The notes: generated from the sequence alone by a model not told the origin. Positions 8,243 to 16,883 are shown, counted from the first letter of the stretch. The stretch is DNA of 55,175 nt from an uncultured Collinsella sp. (GCA_902464495.1 CABQJK010000011.1:1-55175), one strand, 5' to 3'. Made by a program: numbers and translations.

Positions 8243-8250
8243 AAAAAGGC

Positions 8251-8284
8251 GCAGGTAATACGAACAAGTGTTCCTATTACCTGC
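8251..8284 (+). terminator. Hairpin terminator after the ADH-ALDH operon
   Basis: GCAGGTAATA pairs with TATTACCTGC, with an inner GAACA/TGTTC stem and a two-base loop, followed by ATTTTG. The T-run is short, so termination may be partial. Confidence 0.65.
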
Positions 8285-8347
8285 ATTTTGCGTTAGACTA
8301 CTGCCGTGGGGCACGGATGGGCCAACTCCCTTTAGAAGGGATTTGGT

Positions 8348-8431
8348 ATGAACGTAAGCGATGTTATTTCGTTATTGGCGTTGTTGATCGCGGCTATCGA
8401 GCTTGGCCTGTTTATCGGCCGAACGAAATAG
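8348..8431 (+). CDS. Possible 27-residue membrane peptide (holin-like or type I toxin-like)
   Basis: A short frame encodes MNVSDVISLLALLIAAIELG followed by a phenylalanine-containing end and Arg-Thr-Lys. It has a good ribosome site (AGAAGGG eight bases before ATG) and a single hydrophobic helix with a basic C-terminus, the layout of small holin-like toxins and related bacterial membrane peptides. It stands in a 426-base gap (8243-8668) between an operon terminator and the HIRAN gene. I see no antitoxin RNA with confidence. The rest of the gap holds a weak 49-codon frame (8468-8617) and no other gene. Confidence 0.5.
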   Translation: MNVSDVISLLALLIAAIELGLFIGRTK

Positions 8432-8668
8432 CCGCCCCCGCATAAGCGAAGACGGCCACTTCTCACGATGAAAACGTGTATCGGAGTTGGCAAGACCCGC
8501 TGCAACGGGTGCCATCCGTGTTCCTATCTTATCCGCAAGCGTTCCGTCGCGCAAGCGCCGCGGCAAACGAGCAAAAAGGTATGGGTGGGACAAATTTTTG
8601 TCCGCACGGGTTCGTAGATTTCTCAATAAGGTTAAACGCCGGATGTTCCGGCCGTTAGAGGAGCTGCT

Positions 8669-8995
8669 ATGTACGAGCCTTCACGTGTTCTTCTGTCGTT
8701 TCATATTGCAGGATTTCAGTATGCCGACGGCGCCTTGGTCCTGGGCGATCTTAAAGCGGGCGATAAGCTGACGCTCTGCGCCGAGCGCGATAACCCTCAT
8801 GATCCCGAGGCTGTTGCTATCTACTACGGCAAAACCAAGCTCGGTTATGTCCCGGGAAACGAGGTCGGCCCGCTGTCTGTGATGATGTATTACGGACACG
8901 AAGATGTATTTGAGGCGCGCGTGCAGCAGGTCGCGCCCGAGCGCAGCCCGTGGCATCAGGTGCGCGTTGGGCTCTATGTGGTGGATGCTCGCTAG
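8669..8995 (+). CDS. Small HIRAN-domain protein
   Basis: A 108-residue protein made almost wholly of one HIRAN domain: FHIAGFQYADGA, a LKAGDKLTL strand, ERDNPHDPEAVAIYY and KLGYVPGNEVGPLS match the core of the family. HIRAN domains bind DNA 3' ends in SNF2 helicases such as HLTF, and stand-alone versions are common in bacteria, where the role is not settled. GAGGAG lies six bases before the ATG. It is followed by a small acidic protein and then a metallophosphoesterase on the same strand. Confidence 0.85.
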   Translation: MYEPSRVLLSFHIAGFQYADGALVLGDLKAGDKLTLCAERDNPHDPEAVAIYYGKTKLGYVPGNEVGPLSVMMYYGHEDVFEARVQQVAPERSPWHQVRVGLYVVDAR

Positions 8996-9013
8996 TCGGC
9001 AATGGAGGCGGTC

Positions 9014-9193
9014 GTGTTTGATGACGATGACCTATTCGATTTGGTAGATGATCCGTTTGAGTGGGATCTGCTGCTCGACGATGATGAGCTGAGGCAGGAC
9101 CGTAAAAAGCGGCAAGACGGGAAAGGTCAGGGTGACGCTTCGAAAAAGCAAGACAAGCGCCGCCGCGGACTGTTCGGCGGGCTCTTTGGATAA
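9014..9193 (+). CDS. Small acidic/basic two-part protein, unknown function
   Basis: A 59-residue protein. The N-terminal half is strongly acidic (FDDDDLFDLVDDPFEWDLLL), the C-terminal half is rich in Lys, Arg and Gln and ends in GLFGGLFG. I prefer the GTG start at 9014 because GGAGG lies five to six bases upstream; an ATG at 9002 has no ribosome site. No domain is recognised. It lies 18 bases after the HIRAN gene and may be co-expressed with it. Confidence 0.6.
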   Translation: MFDDDDLFDLVDDPFEWDLLLDDDELRQDRKKRQDGKGQGDASKKQDKRRRGLFGGLFG

Positions 9194-9259
9194 CCGCCGC
9201 ATCGCTGCGTCTGTATACTTAGCACGAGTTTGACACATTGCGAAATGAGGACAGAGACG

Positions 9260-9805
9260 ATGATGTGGTTTACCGCCGACCTGCACCTGGGCGATACGAA
9301 TATCTTGCACGACATGGATCGACCTTTTGACTCGGTCGAGGAGATGAATCGCAAGGTCATCGATGCCATCAATGAGTGCGTGGCTGCGGATGACCGCCTC
9401 TATATTCTGGGTGACTTTACCTATCGTTTGCCCCTGGCGGAGGCGGTACGCCTGCGCGAGCGCATCGAATGCCAGAATGTAACGCTCGTCCGTGGTAACC
9501 ATGACGGCGACTGGGAAGATCCCGACGTACCGCAGATTTGGCATGAGGTACGCGATTACCTGGAGATTGCTCCCGGCTATGCCAAGGGCCATCGTCTAGT
9601 TATGAGCCATTACCCCATGCTCAGCTGGAATGGCAAGGCGCGCGGCGCCATCATGCTGCACGGGCATATCCACAGCAGGGGAGACCGCACCAACGCGCGC
9701 AACCGCGATCGCGAGCGCCCTATCTTTCGCTATGATGTCGGTCTCGATGCCAACGATTACAAGCCCGTAAGCCGTGATCAAATCCTTGACTTCTTTGGGC
9801 TGTAA
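9260..9805 (+). CDS. Calcineurin-like metallophosphoesterase
   Basis: A 181-residue cytosolic phosphoesterase. The dinuclear metal motifs are all visible: WFTADLHLGD at the N-terminus, ILGDFTY, VRGNHDGDW, SHYPMLSW and LHGHIHSRG. Small proteins of this group are common in gut bacteria; substrates are not known. GAGG lies nine bases upstream of ATG 9260; earlier in-frame starts (9230, 9245) are less well supported. The N-terminal residue order (Asp-x-His directly after the first strand) and the short length fit the family. Confidence 0.88.
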   Translation: MMWFTADLHLGDTNILHDMDRPFDSVEEMNRKVIDAINECVAADDRLYILGDFTYRLPLAEAVRLRERIECQNVTLVRGNHDGDWEDPDVPQIWHEVRDYLEIAPGYAKGHRLVMSHYPMLSWNGKARGAIMLHGHIHSRGDRTNARNRDRERPIFRYDVGLDANDYKPVSRDQILDFFGL

Positions 9806-9823
9806 TTCTCGAACCACCGCACA

Positions 9824-9860
9824 AACCACCACAAAGGTGCCTGTCCCCTTTGTGGTGGTT
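9824..9860. repeat. 37-nt REP-like palindrome, copy 1
   Basis: A perfect 14-bp inverted repeat (AACCACCACAAAGG / CCTTTGTGGTGGTT) with a nine-base loop. CCTGTCCC occupies positions 17-24 of the unit, exactly as in the copy at 23930-23966. It has no T-run of its own and is followed at once by a separate terminator, so termination is not the obvious role. Confidence 0.75.
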
Positions 9861-9862
9861 CT

Positions 9863-9898
9863 GGCGCCGCTGCCATTCTGGCGACGGCGCCTTTTTTG
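9863..9898 (+). terminator. Rho-independent terminator after the phosphoesterase gene
   Basis: GGCGCCG pairs with CGGCGCC around a 15-base loop, followed by TTTTTTG. Confidence 0.8.
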
Positions 9899-9955
9899 TC
9901 CGCATGGCGCGGTAGAGTGTAGGCGGTTGAAATTTGCGTCCATCGAGGAGCTGCT

Positions 9956-11713
9956 ATGAACGAGATCAAGTGCCCGCATTGCGGCGAAGTTTTTAAGGTC
10001 GATGCGTCCGGTTATGCGGATATCGTCAAGCAGGTGCGCGACGCCGAGTTCTCGCGCGACCTGGACGAGCGCGTGAAGGCTGTTCAGCGCGAGGGCGAGC
10101 AGGCGCTGGAGCTTGAGCGCTCGCGCTCGACGGCTGCTTTGCAAAAGGCGGAGTCTCAGCGCGACGCTCAGCTTGTCGAGCAGAAGAACGCTGCAGCCCA
10201 GCAGCTGGCGCAAGAAGTCGCCAAGCGCGATGCCGAGCTTGCCGAGCTACGCGCCAAGCTCGAGTGCGCTGCCGCAGAGCGTGAGAGCGCGAGCCAGCGC
10301 GCGGCGGTTGAGGCCCGTGCCGGCGCACAAAAAGAAAATGCTGAGCTTCAGCGCGAGATCGACAATTTGCGTGCGCAGCTGGGACGCAAGGATGACGAAG
10401 CCAAGCTTGCCGAGGCTTCGGCGCACAATGCCGCTCAAAACGATTTAGCTGCACGTGATGCCCAGATTGCCGAGCTGCAGGCTAGGCTTGCCGCGGCGGA
10501 CAAGGCCCAGGAGATGGCGCTTGCCGCTGCCGCGGCAGAGTCGCAGCGTGAGCTCGATGCCGCTCGCAGCGAGGGCGAGCGCGCGCTTGCTGATTATCGC
10601 GCGAAGGTACAAGAGAAGTTTTCCGCCGCAAAGGCTCAGTCTGAGCAAGAGGCCGAGGGCCTGCGTGCCCAGCTGCGCGAACAGGAGCTGACGGCCAAAA
10701 TGAACCTATCGGAGGCGGTCGCCGCGGCGGAGCGTGAGCGTGATGAGGCCCGCGCAAAACTCACGAGCGAGCTGGCGGTGCGCGATTCTCGCGAGGAACA
10801 GATCAAGGTGGCACACGAGCTCGAGCTTGCGCAGGCCAAGCGCGCGAGCGATGAGCTAATTCGCTACAAGGACGAAGAGATTGAGCGTCTTAAGGACATG
10901 AAGGTCCGCCTGTCCACCAAGATGGTGGGCGAGTCGCTCGAGCAGCACTGCGAGACTGAGTTCAATCGTTTGCGTATGACCGCGTTTCCTAATGCGTATT
11001 TCGAGAAAGACAACGATGCGTCCGAGGGCACCAAGGGCGACTTTATCTTCCGCGAGCGCGACGCGAGCGGCAACGAGATCATCTCGATTATGTTCGAGAT
11101 GAAAAATGAGAACGACGAGACTGCGACCAAACACAAAAACGAGGACTTCTTTAAGAAACTCGATCACGATCGTCGCCAGAAAGGCTGTGAGTACGCGGTG
11201 CTCTGCACACTGCTCGAGCCCGAGAGCGAGCTCTATAACGCGGGAATCGTGGACGTGAGCTACCGCTACGAGAAGATGTACGTGATCCGCCCGCAGTTTT
11301 TCATTCCCATGATTACGCTACTGCGCAACGCTGCCATGGGCTCACTTCGCTACAAGCAGGAGCTGGCGGAGTACAAACAGCAGAATATCGATGTTACGAA
11401 CTTCGAAGCCAAGATGGAGAAGTTCAAGGATGGCTTCTCGCGCAACTACAACCTGGCGAGCAAGCAATTCGAATCGGCGATCAAGGAGATCGATGCCGCC
11501 ATCAAGCAGCTCGAGAAGACCAAGGACGATTTGCGTCGCAGCACCGAGAACCTGCGCCTGGCCCACAACAAGGCCGATGAGCTTACCATTCGCAAGCTCA
11601 CGTGGGGCAACAAGACCATGAAGGCGGCATTTGACGAAGCGCGCGAGGCCGCACCAGAGACAAGTGATGAGCCCGCCGAGGCGGATTCGTATGAGGTCGA
11701 GGATGCCGAGTAG
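9956..11713 (+). CDS. DUF2130-domain protein: zinc ribbon, long coiled coil, nuclease-like C-terminal domain
   Basis: A 585-residue protein. It opens with a zinc-ribbon half (CPHCGEVF, residues 5-12), continues as a long Ala/Glu/Arg-rich coiled coil (about 25-300) and ends in the DUF2130 region with SLEQHCETEFNR, GDFIFRERDASG and SIMFEMKNEND. The D...ExK pattern in the last two suggests a PD-(D/E)XK-type fold, as proposed for this family; activity is not established. A second coiled coil (about 460-545) precedes an acidic tail. GAGGAG lies seven bases before the ATG. It shares a bidirectional terminator with the convergent helicase gene. Not obviously part of an operon. Confidence 0.88.
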   Translation: MNEIKCPHCGEVFKVDASGYADIVKQVRDAEFSRDLDERVKAVQREGEQALELERSRSTAALQKAESQRDAQLVEQKNAAAQQLAQEVAKRDAELAELRAKLECAAAERESASQRAAVEARAGAQKENAELQREIDNLRAQLGRKDDEAKLAEASAHNAAQNDLAARDAQIAELQARLAAADKAQEMALAAAAAESQRELDAARSEGERALADYRAKVQEKFSAAKAQSEQEAEGLRAQLREQELTAKMNLSEAVAAAERERDEARAKLTSELAVRDSREEQIKVAHELELAQAKRASDELIRYKDEEIERLKDMKVRLSTKMVGESLEQHCETEFNRLRMTAFPNAYFEKDNDASEGTKGDFIFRERDASGNEIISIMFEMKNENDETATKHKNEDFFKKLDHDRRQKGCEYAVLCTLLEPESELYNAGIVDVSYRYEKMYVIRPQFFIPMITLLRNAAMGSLRYKQELAEYKQQNIDVTNFEAKMEKFKDGFSRNYNLASKQFESAIKEIDAAIKQLEKTKDDLRRSTENLRLAHNKADELTIRKLTWGNKTMKAAFDEAREAAPETSDEPAEADSYEVEDAE

Positions 11714-11730
11714 GTCATAGCGGATAGTGC

Positions 11731-11774
11731 AAAAGCGGGGCCGCTGGCGATGGTGCCAACGGCCCCGCTTTATT
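11731..11774. terminator. Bidirectional terminator between the DUF2130 and helicase genes
   Basis: AAAGCGGGGCCG pairs with CGGCCCCGCTTT around a 16-base loop, with a TTTATT run on the plus strand and TTTTGC on the minus strand. It serves two convergent genes. Confidence 0.85.
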
Positions 11775-11792
11775 CCGTTCCGGTATGTTCGG

Positions 11793-14474
11793 CTAGTTCT
11801 CGAGCAGGTCCTCGATAAAGCCAACGCGGTAGTTTTTGAAGATGACCTCGCCGCCGTCTTGCGTGGCGTCCAGATCGACATCGCCCATGATGCCAAAATC
11901 GTGGTCGCCATCCTCGTCGGCAAAGATCTGGTGCACGTGCCACACATGCTGTGCCTTCTCGGCGCTCTCGTCGATGGTGAACATCGCGGAGCTGCGGGCG
12001 TCGCCGTCGGTGAGGATCTCCTCGTGCTGCTCGTGGTAGGCATCGAGCGCTTTTTGCCAGCGGACCTCGCTCATGCCCCAGTCTTCGTCGAGCTCGCCGA
12101 GGTCGCGCGCGTGTCCGCGGGCGGCAAGGGTCACGCGGCGGAAGAGCGCGTTGCGCACCAACAGCGTGCAGCCGCGGCGGTCCGCCACGACCTCGTCGAT
12201 ACCCTGCGGCGGCGCGGCGTCGAGTGCGGCGGGGTTGCCGGCGTTCTCCCACTCGTCCACCAGGCTCGAGTCCACCGAGCGCACCACAAAGCCCAGCCAC
12301 GAGATAATGTCGCGCAGGCGCTCGTCGCGCTTCTCGATGGGCACGGTGCGGTCGAGCGAACGGTAGGCCTCTGCCAGGTAGCGCAAGAGGATGCCCTCGG
12401 AGCGGGCGATGCCGAGCTTTTGGATGTAGCCCTTAAAGTCGCTCGCGCTCTCCAGCATGTCGCGCAGGACGCTTTTGGGCGAGAGCTGGTAGTCGTTGGC
12501 CCAGGGCACTTCCTGGCAGTACTTGTCAAAGGCGGCGTCGAGCAAATCCTCGAGCGGCTTTTCGTACGTGACGTCCTGAATGCGCTCCAGACGCTCCTCG
12601 TACTCGATGCCGTCGGCTTTCATCTCGGCCATGGCGCGATCGCGTGCGGCGCGCTCCTGTGCGCGTAGCACCTGTTTGGGATCCTCGAGCGTAGCCTCGA
12701 CCATCGAGATCAGATCCATGGTATAGGTCTCGCTCTCGGGGTCGAGCAGCTCCAGCGCGGCGAGCAAAAACGGCGAAAGCGGCTGGTCGAGCGCAAAGTC
12801 CTCGGGCAGGTCGACCGTCAGCGCATAGTCGATGTCTGGCGCGGCATCGGCCGAGGCGTCGGGCGCGGGCGGCACCTCGGTGCGCACGACGACGCCGGAA
12901 TCGATGAGCGTGGCGAAGATTTCGTCGGCGCGAACCTCGAGCTTGGCCTTTTCCTCGGGGGTCTGCAGGCTCGTCTCGATGAGGTCGTGCACGCGGGCGC
13001 GGGCATCGCCGCCCTGCTCGACCACGCTAATCACCATGGAGTGCGTGATGCGCAGACGCGGCTTGAGTGTCTCGGGCTGCGTCTCGATCAGGCGCTCAAA
13101 GGTCTGTTTGTTCCAGGTGACAAAGCCCTCGGGGGCCTTCTTCTTTTTAATCTTGCGGAGCTTCTTGGGGTCGTCGCCTGCCTTGGCCATGAGCTTGGCG
13201 TTCTCGATCTCGTGCTCGGGTGCCTCGGCAATCACCATGCCTTCGGTATCGAAGCCCGAGCGGCCAGCACGACCGGCAATCTGATGAAACTCGCGGGCAC
13301 GCAGGCGACGCATCTTGTAGCCGTCGAACTTGGTGAGCGCGGTAAGGACCACGGTGTGGATGGGCACGTTGATGCCGACGCCGAGTGTGTCGGTGCCACA
13401 GATGACGGGCAGCAGGCCCTGCTGCGCCAGGCGCTCGACCAGTAGACGATAGCGCGGCAGCATACCGGCGTGGTGCACGCCGACGCCGCAGCCGAGCAAA
13501 CGCTTGAGGATCTTGCCGAAGGCCGTCGAGAAGCTCGTTCCCTTTGCCGCTTCTTTAATGGCTTCGCGCTGCTCTTTGCTGGCGATGCCAAAATTGGCGA
13601 GTGACTGTGCCGTCGCAAGTGCGGCGTCCTGGCTAAAGTGCACGATGTAGAGCGGGGCCTCGCCGCGGCGCATCGCGAGCTCGACGGTGCCCTCGAGCGA
13701 GGTCGTCACGTAGTCGTAGCTCAGCGGCACGGGGCGTGGGGCATCGACGACCAAGTCGCAGGTGGCACCGGTGTGTTCCTCGAGCGAGGCGGCGATCGCG
13801 GTGACATCGCCGAGCGTGGCGCTCATGAGCATGAATTGCGTGTGAGGCAGGGTGAGCAGCGGCACCTGCCAGGCCCAACCGCGATCGGGGTCGGCAAAGT
13901 AGTGGAACTCGTCCATGGCGACGCAGCCAACATCGGCATCCTCGCCCTCGCGCAGTGCGTCGTTGGCAAGGATCTCTGCCGTGCAGCAGATGACGGGCGC
14001 CTTGGTATTGATATGCGTGTCGCCGGTGATCATACCGACGTTATCGCGGCCGAGCACCTGCACAAGGTCGAAAAACTTCTCGCTGACCAGAGCCTTGATG
14101 GGGGCCGTGTAGTAGCAGCGCTTGCCCTGCGCCATGCCCATAAAGAGCATACCTAGCGCGACAAGCGACTTACCCGAGCCGGTCGGCGTGCCCAGAATGA
14201 CGTGATCGCCGGCGGCTAGATCCATGAGGGCCTCTTCCTGGTGGTCCCACAGCTCAATACCGCGATTGCTCGTCCATTCAAAGAAGCGCTCGAAAGCCTG
14301 GTCGGGCGTGAGCCACGGTTCGGGCTCGCTGCCGTCCTCGGGCTCCCACCAGGTGGGGGAGAGCGCGCCGAGCGAGCCGAACTCGGCTTCGGTTCCCGTG
14401 CCGCCCGAAAACGAGCTGGCAGCGCCGGCGCCGGAGACGGTGCTGGCGGCGGTATCTGTCGTGGTCTGTGCCAT
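11793..14474 (-). CDS. Ski2/Mtr4-like superfamily 2 helicase with DUF3516-type C-terminus
   Basis: An 893-residue DExH helicase. Motifs in order: GTPTGSGKS (Walker A, residues 95-103), MDEFHYF (motif II, DEFH), LMSATLG (III), HHAGMLPRYR, GTDTLGVGINVP (V) and HQIAGRAGRSGFD (VI). The long C-terminal region matches the actinobacterial helicases that carry a DUF3516-type domain, thought to act on RNA; the substrate is inferred. The first 60 residues are Thr/Ala/Gly-rich and probably disordered. I start at ATG 14474 (MAQTTTD); the frame runs open to 14633 into a dispersed repeat, which is not coding. The ribosome site is weak (GAGAG). Confidence 0.9.
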   Translation of the reverse strand: MAQTTTDTAASTVSGAGAASSFSGGTGTEAEFGSLGALSPTWWEPEDGSEPEPWLTPDQAFERFFEWTSNRGIELWDHQEEALMDLAAGDHVILGTPTGSGKSLVALGMLFMGMAQGKRCYYTAPIKALVSEKFFDLVQVLGRDNVGMITGDTHINTKAPVICCTAEILANDALREGEDADVGCVAMDEFHYFADPDRGWAWQVPLLTLPHTQFMLMSATLGDVTAIAASLEEHTGATCDLVVDAPRPVPLSYDYVTTSLEGTVELAMRRGEAPLYIVHFSQDAALATAQSLANFGIASKEQREAIKEAAKGTSFSTAFGKILKRLLGCGVGVHHAGMLPRYRLLVERLAQQGLLPVICGTDTLGVGINVPIHTVVLTALTKFDGYKMRRLRAREFHQIAGRAGRSGFDTEGMVIAEAPEHEIENAKLMAKAGDDPKKLRKIKKKKAPEGFVTWNKQTFERLIETQPETLKPRLRITHSMVISVVEQGGDARARVHDLIETSLQTPEEKAKLEVRADEIFATLIDSGVVVRTEVPPAPDASADAAPDIDYALTVDLPEDFALDQPLSPFLLAALELLDPESETYTMDLISMVEATLEDPKQVLRAQERAARDRAMAEMKADGIEYEERLERIQDVTYEKPLEDLLDAAFDKYCQEVPWANDYQLSPKSVLRDMLESASDFKGYIQKLGIARSEGILLRYLAEAYRSLDRTVPIEKRDERLRDIISWLGFVVRSVDSSLVDEWENAGNPAALDAAPPQGIDEVVADRRGCTLLVRNALFRRVTLAARGHARDLGELDEDWGMSEVRWQKALDAYHEQHEEILTDGDARSSAMFTIDESAEKAQHVWHVHQIFADEDGDHDFGIMGDVDLDATQDGGEVIFKNYRVGFIEDLLEN

Positions 14475-14596
14475 GTGGTTGCTTTCTCTCGCCGTTTGTC
14501 CGCCAACTATTATGGCGTAGCGGCGGCGCGGGGTGCCAGCGCGCGAGAAAATGCAGGAAATGGGCGTTCTACTCAGCCGTTTGGTGCAGCCGCGAG

Positions 14597-14719
14597 CTAA
14601 GTGAGTGGACTTTTTGCGATTTCGCGAGCACATGGCTTTTACGCAAGATCTCTACCTGCGGTTTTAGTTTTCGCCATGCAGGTTGTGCTCGGCTATTGCC
14701 AAAAAGTCTACTCACTTAG
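14597..14719 (+). repeat. 120-bp palindromic element, copy 3
   Basis: The ends CTAAGTGAGTGGACTTTT and AAAAAGTCTACTCACTTAG match copies 1 and 2, with one base change in the left arm that leaves a G-U pair. The middle keeps CTACCTGCGGTTTT but is otherwise diverged. Here the element stands alone between trmB and the helicase gene, both on the minus strand, so it is antisense to their reading direction. The remainder of the gap 14475-14785 holds no gene. Confidence 0.85.
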
Positions 14720-14785
14720 ATTTGAGGACCGTCCGTCGGAGCCTATTTGCCGCTTGGTCGCCGGCGTAGTGACCGCCAAAAGCCC

Positions 14786-15625
14786 CTAGGACTCCTGCGG
14801 AAGGCGCTTTTTGCCTTTGCGGGCGCGGTTTCTAAAGTTCTCGACGGCCTCTTCCATACCCAGAGGTACATAGGTGAGCTCATCAAGGTTATCGGGCAGG
14901 TAGCAGGCAAGGCTTTGCTCCTGCGCGCGGCCCGCCGCGAGCTGTTCATCGCTGGGCTGCGCGCCGGGTGTGGCGCAAATGCCATAGACGGCGGCGCCCA
15001 TATCGCGAGTGCGCTGCTCGTACTCGGTCTCGGGATGCTCGGGGTGGTCGCGGCGGACGTCGTCACTTACCCAAAGCGTGTCGTAGCCGGCCGCGGCAAA
15101 CTGCCCCAGGGCGTAGTCGCGCAATGGCTTGCTGTCGGTGCGTAGCGTGACGGTGGCGCCGGCTGCAAAGAGCGGACGGTAGAGCATCAGGTGGTCGACA
15201 TGGACGAGTCGTTTTTTGGCGTACTTGGCCTTGGGCTGCGGCGTGGGATAGTTAATGGTAATGGCATCGAGCTCGCCTGCGGCAAACAGCTGCGGCAGCG
15301 ATGCGGCGCCTCGGGGCAGGACGAGTGCGTTGGACAGCTCCTGCTCGCAGATTTTCTGTGCGGCATAGGCAATGCAGATGGGTTCCTGGTCCATGCCGAT
15401 AAAGAGGGTGTTTGGCTCGTGGGCCGCGCGCTCTACAAGGTACGTTCCCTTGCCACAGCCAAGATCCAGGTGAAGGTGTTCGAAGGGCTTGCTGCCAACT
15501 GGCGCGCAAGCCTCGCGCCAATCTCCAGCATAGGCCTCGGGGTTCGTCTCAATCGCATCGGCGTAGCGCTCCAGGCGCTCCTCGAGCACAAAGTTCTTAG
15601 GCGTGCGAACGTGGACGGCTCCCAT
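14786..15625 (-). CDS. trmB: TrmB-like tRNA (guanine-N7-)-methyltransferase
   Basis: A 279-residue class I SAM methyltransferase that should make m7G46 in tRNA. The SAM loop DLGCGKGTYLVE, the acidic strand FIGMD, the active-site region ITINYPTPQPKAKYAKKRL and TDSKPLRDYAL followed by ETEYEQR follow the TrmB order. The active-site segment is a diverged version of the usual NFPDPWPKKRHHKRR, so this is an outlying member. AAGGAG lies five bases before the ATG. The stretch from about residue 235 to the end, ending in KKRLPQES, is longer than in typical TrmB. Single gene on the minus strand. Confidence 0.85.
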   Translation of the reverse strand: MGAVHVRTPKNFVLEERLERYADAIETNPEAYAGDWREACAPVGSKPFEHLHLDLGCGKGTYLVERAAHEPNTLFIGMDQEPICIAYAAQKICEQELSNALVLPRGAASLPQLFAAGELDAITINYPTPQPKAKYAKKRLVHVDHLMLYRPLFAAGATVTLRTDSKPLRDYALGQFAAAGYDTLWVSDDVRRDHPEHPETEYEQRTRDMGAAVYGICATPGAQPSDEQLAAGRAQEQSLACYLPDNLDELTYVPLGMEEAVENFRNRARKGKKRLPQES

Positions 15626-15743
15626 GAGGCTCCTTGGTCATACGTATGGAACGCATAGCCGCGCGTTCCGTCAATGGGTTGGAAAGGGGTGGGCATAGTT
15701 TGCCCGAACGTTGCGGTGAAGCTCGGCGGCGAGTCGAGGATGC

Positions 15744-16616
15744 CTACAGGCGCTTGAGGATCACATAGCGGTTGAGCTCGCCGCTGCGACCGTCGGCATG
15801 GAAACGCTCAAGCTCGCGTACGGGAACCTCGCCGCTCTTGTAGAACGTTCGGACGCCGCGCACCAGGTCGGTAATCTGCTGATCGTCAAAGTGATGACAA
15901 TAGCGGTAGGCGTGGCGGTCGTTTTGCCAGCCAATGAGGTGGTCGCCGGCTTCAAACTGCGCGGAATCGTAACCCTCAAACGGCGGGGTGAGCTCGGCGC
16001 GGGCTTCGGCTCGAACGGCCTTGCGCGCCATGCGCTCGTCGTTCATAAACTCCCAAAAGCTGATGGCGATGATGCCGCCTGGGCGCGTCTGACGCACCAG
16101 GGCGTCGAGCACGCGTACGCGGTACTCGCACGACGGCACGTGGTGCATAAAGCCAAAGCAGACCGAGATGTCGGCGAGCGGGGCATCGAAAAGCACGTCG
16201 GGCGTCTCGGCGGGGTTGAGCTTCATGAGCGCGTCGAGCACGTCGAGTTCCTGGAAGTGCAGGTTGGGAATGCGCAGGGCGTGGCCACGGGCATCGATGG
16301 CCAGGTCCTGGCACGAGTCGACGCCATAGAACTCGAAGGGGCAGCTGGCGTCTGCCGAGGGGTTTGCGCCATCGACGCCCTTGGCGGCAAGTGCGCCGCC
16401 GGCGGCAAAGTTCTCGAATCGCATGTTGCCGCAGGCAAGATCGAAGATGCGGACGGGATGCTCGATGGTGGCGACGTCGAGCTGCCCGAGCGCGATGTCC
16501 ATGGTGCGCACCCAGCCGGGCCAAGGGGCCTGGCGTGTATCGGAAAAGGAGGCGGAGTGCTCGCGATAGAACGTATTGTTGAGCTGGATGAGCGATGAGG
16601 CGAAATCGCGGTTCAC
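15744..16616 (-). CDS. Class I SAM methyltransferase, Trm9/ALKBH8-like
   Basis: A 290-residue methyltransferase. Near the N-terminus it has LNNTFYREHSASFSDTRQAP followed by WPGW, a stretch typical of Trm9-like tRNA wobble-uridine methyltransferases; the SAM-binding loop is IFDLACGNMRFENF, with the acidic strand EFYGVDS and motif IV-like DISVCFGFMHHV. The best start is the GTG at 16616, nine bases after GGAGGGAG; the frame is open further upstream without support. If it is Trm9-like it would methylate carboxymethyl-uridine in tRNA, which is notable because an Elp3 homologue, the enzyme that makes such groups, lies 2 kb away. The function is inferred. Confidence 0.75.
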   Translation of the reverse strand: MNRDFASSLIQLNNTFYREHSASFSDTRQAPWPGWVRTMDIALGQLDVATIEHPVRIFDLACGNMRFENFAAGGALAAKGVDGANPSADASCPFEFYGVDSCQDLAIDARGHALRIPNLHFQELDVLDALMKLNPAETPDVLFDAPLADISVCFGFMHHVPSCEYRVRVLDALVRQTRPGGIIAISFWEFMNDERMARKAVRAEARAELTPPFEGYDSAQFEAGDHLIGWQNDRHAYRYCHHFDDQQITDLVRGVRTFYKSGEVPVRELERFHADGRSGELNRYVILKRL

Positions 16617-16883
16617 GGCGCGGAACTCCCTCCGTTGGCGGTGCGGAATAAACAGTACGACCATACTACCGTTAACGCCGCAACGGGGACAACCGAGCTG
16701 CGGGTCATTGCTTTGTTTGGACACATTTCCGCAGCTCATATGCGCCCGCAACCGCCGGTTGTCAAAAATCTCACTAGAATAGGTGGCATGCTTTTGGCGG
16801 TGGCGGATAGATTTTTAACTGTGCAAGGCGCCTTAAGAACAAAAACGGTCCGGCGGCACGGCTGGCATCACATAGGAGGAACC

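Noticed and set aside
8468..8617. 49-codon frame with four Cys
   Set aside because: No ribosome site and no recognisable family. Kept only as a note in the finding on the small membrane peptide.
9863..9898. Treating the 37-nt palindrome and the next hairpin as one terminator
   Set aside because: The first has no T-run and matches a copy elsewhere; the second has its own stem and T-run. They are separate elements.
14475..14633. 53-residue N-terminal extension of the Ski2-like helicase
   Set aside because: It runs through the third copy of the dispersed repeat and has no protein-like conservation pattern; ATG 14474 is a natural start.
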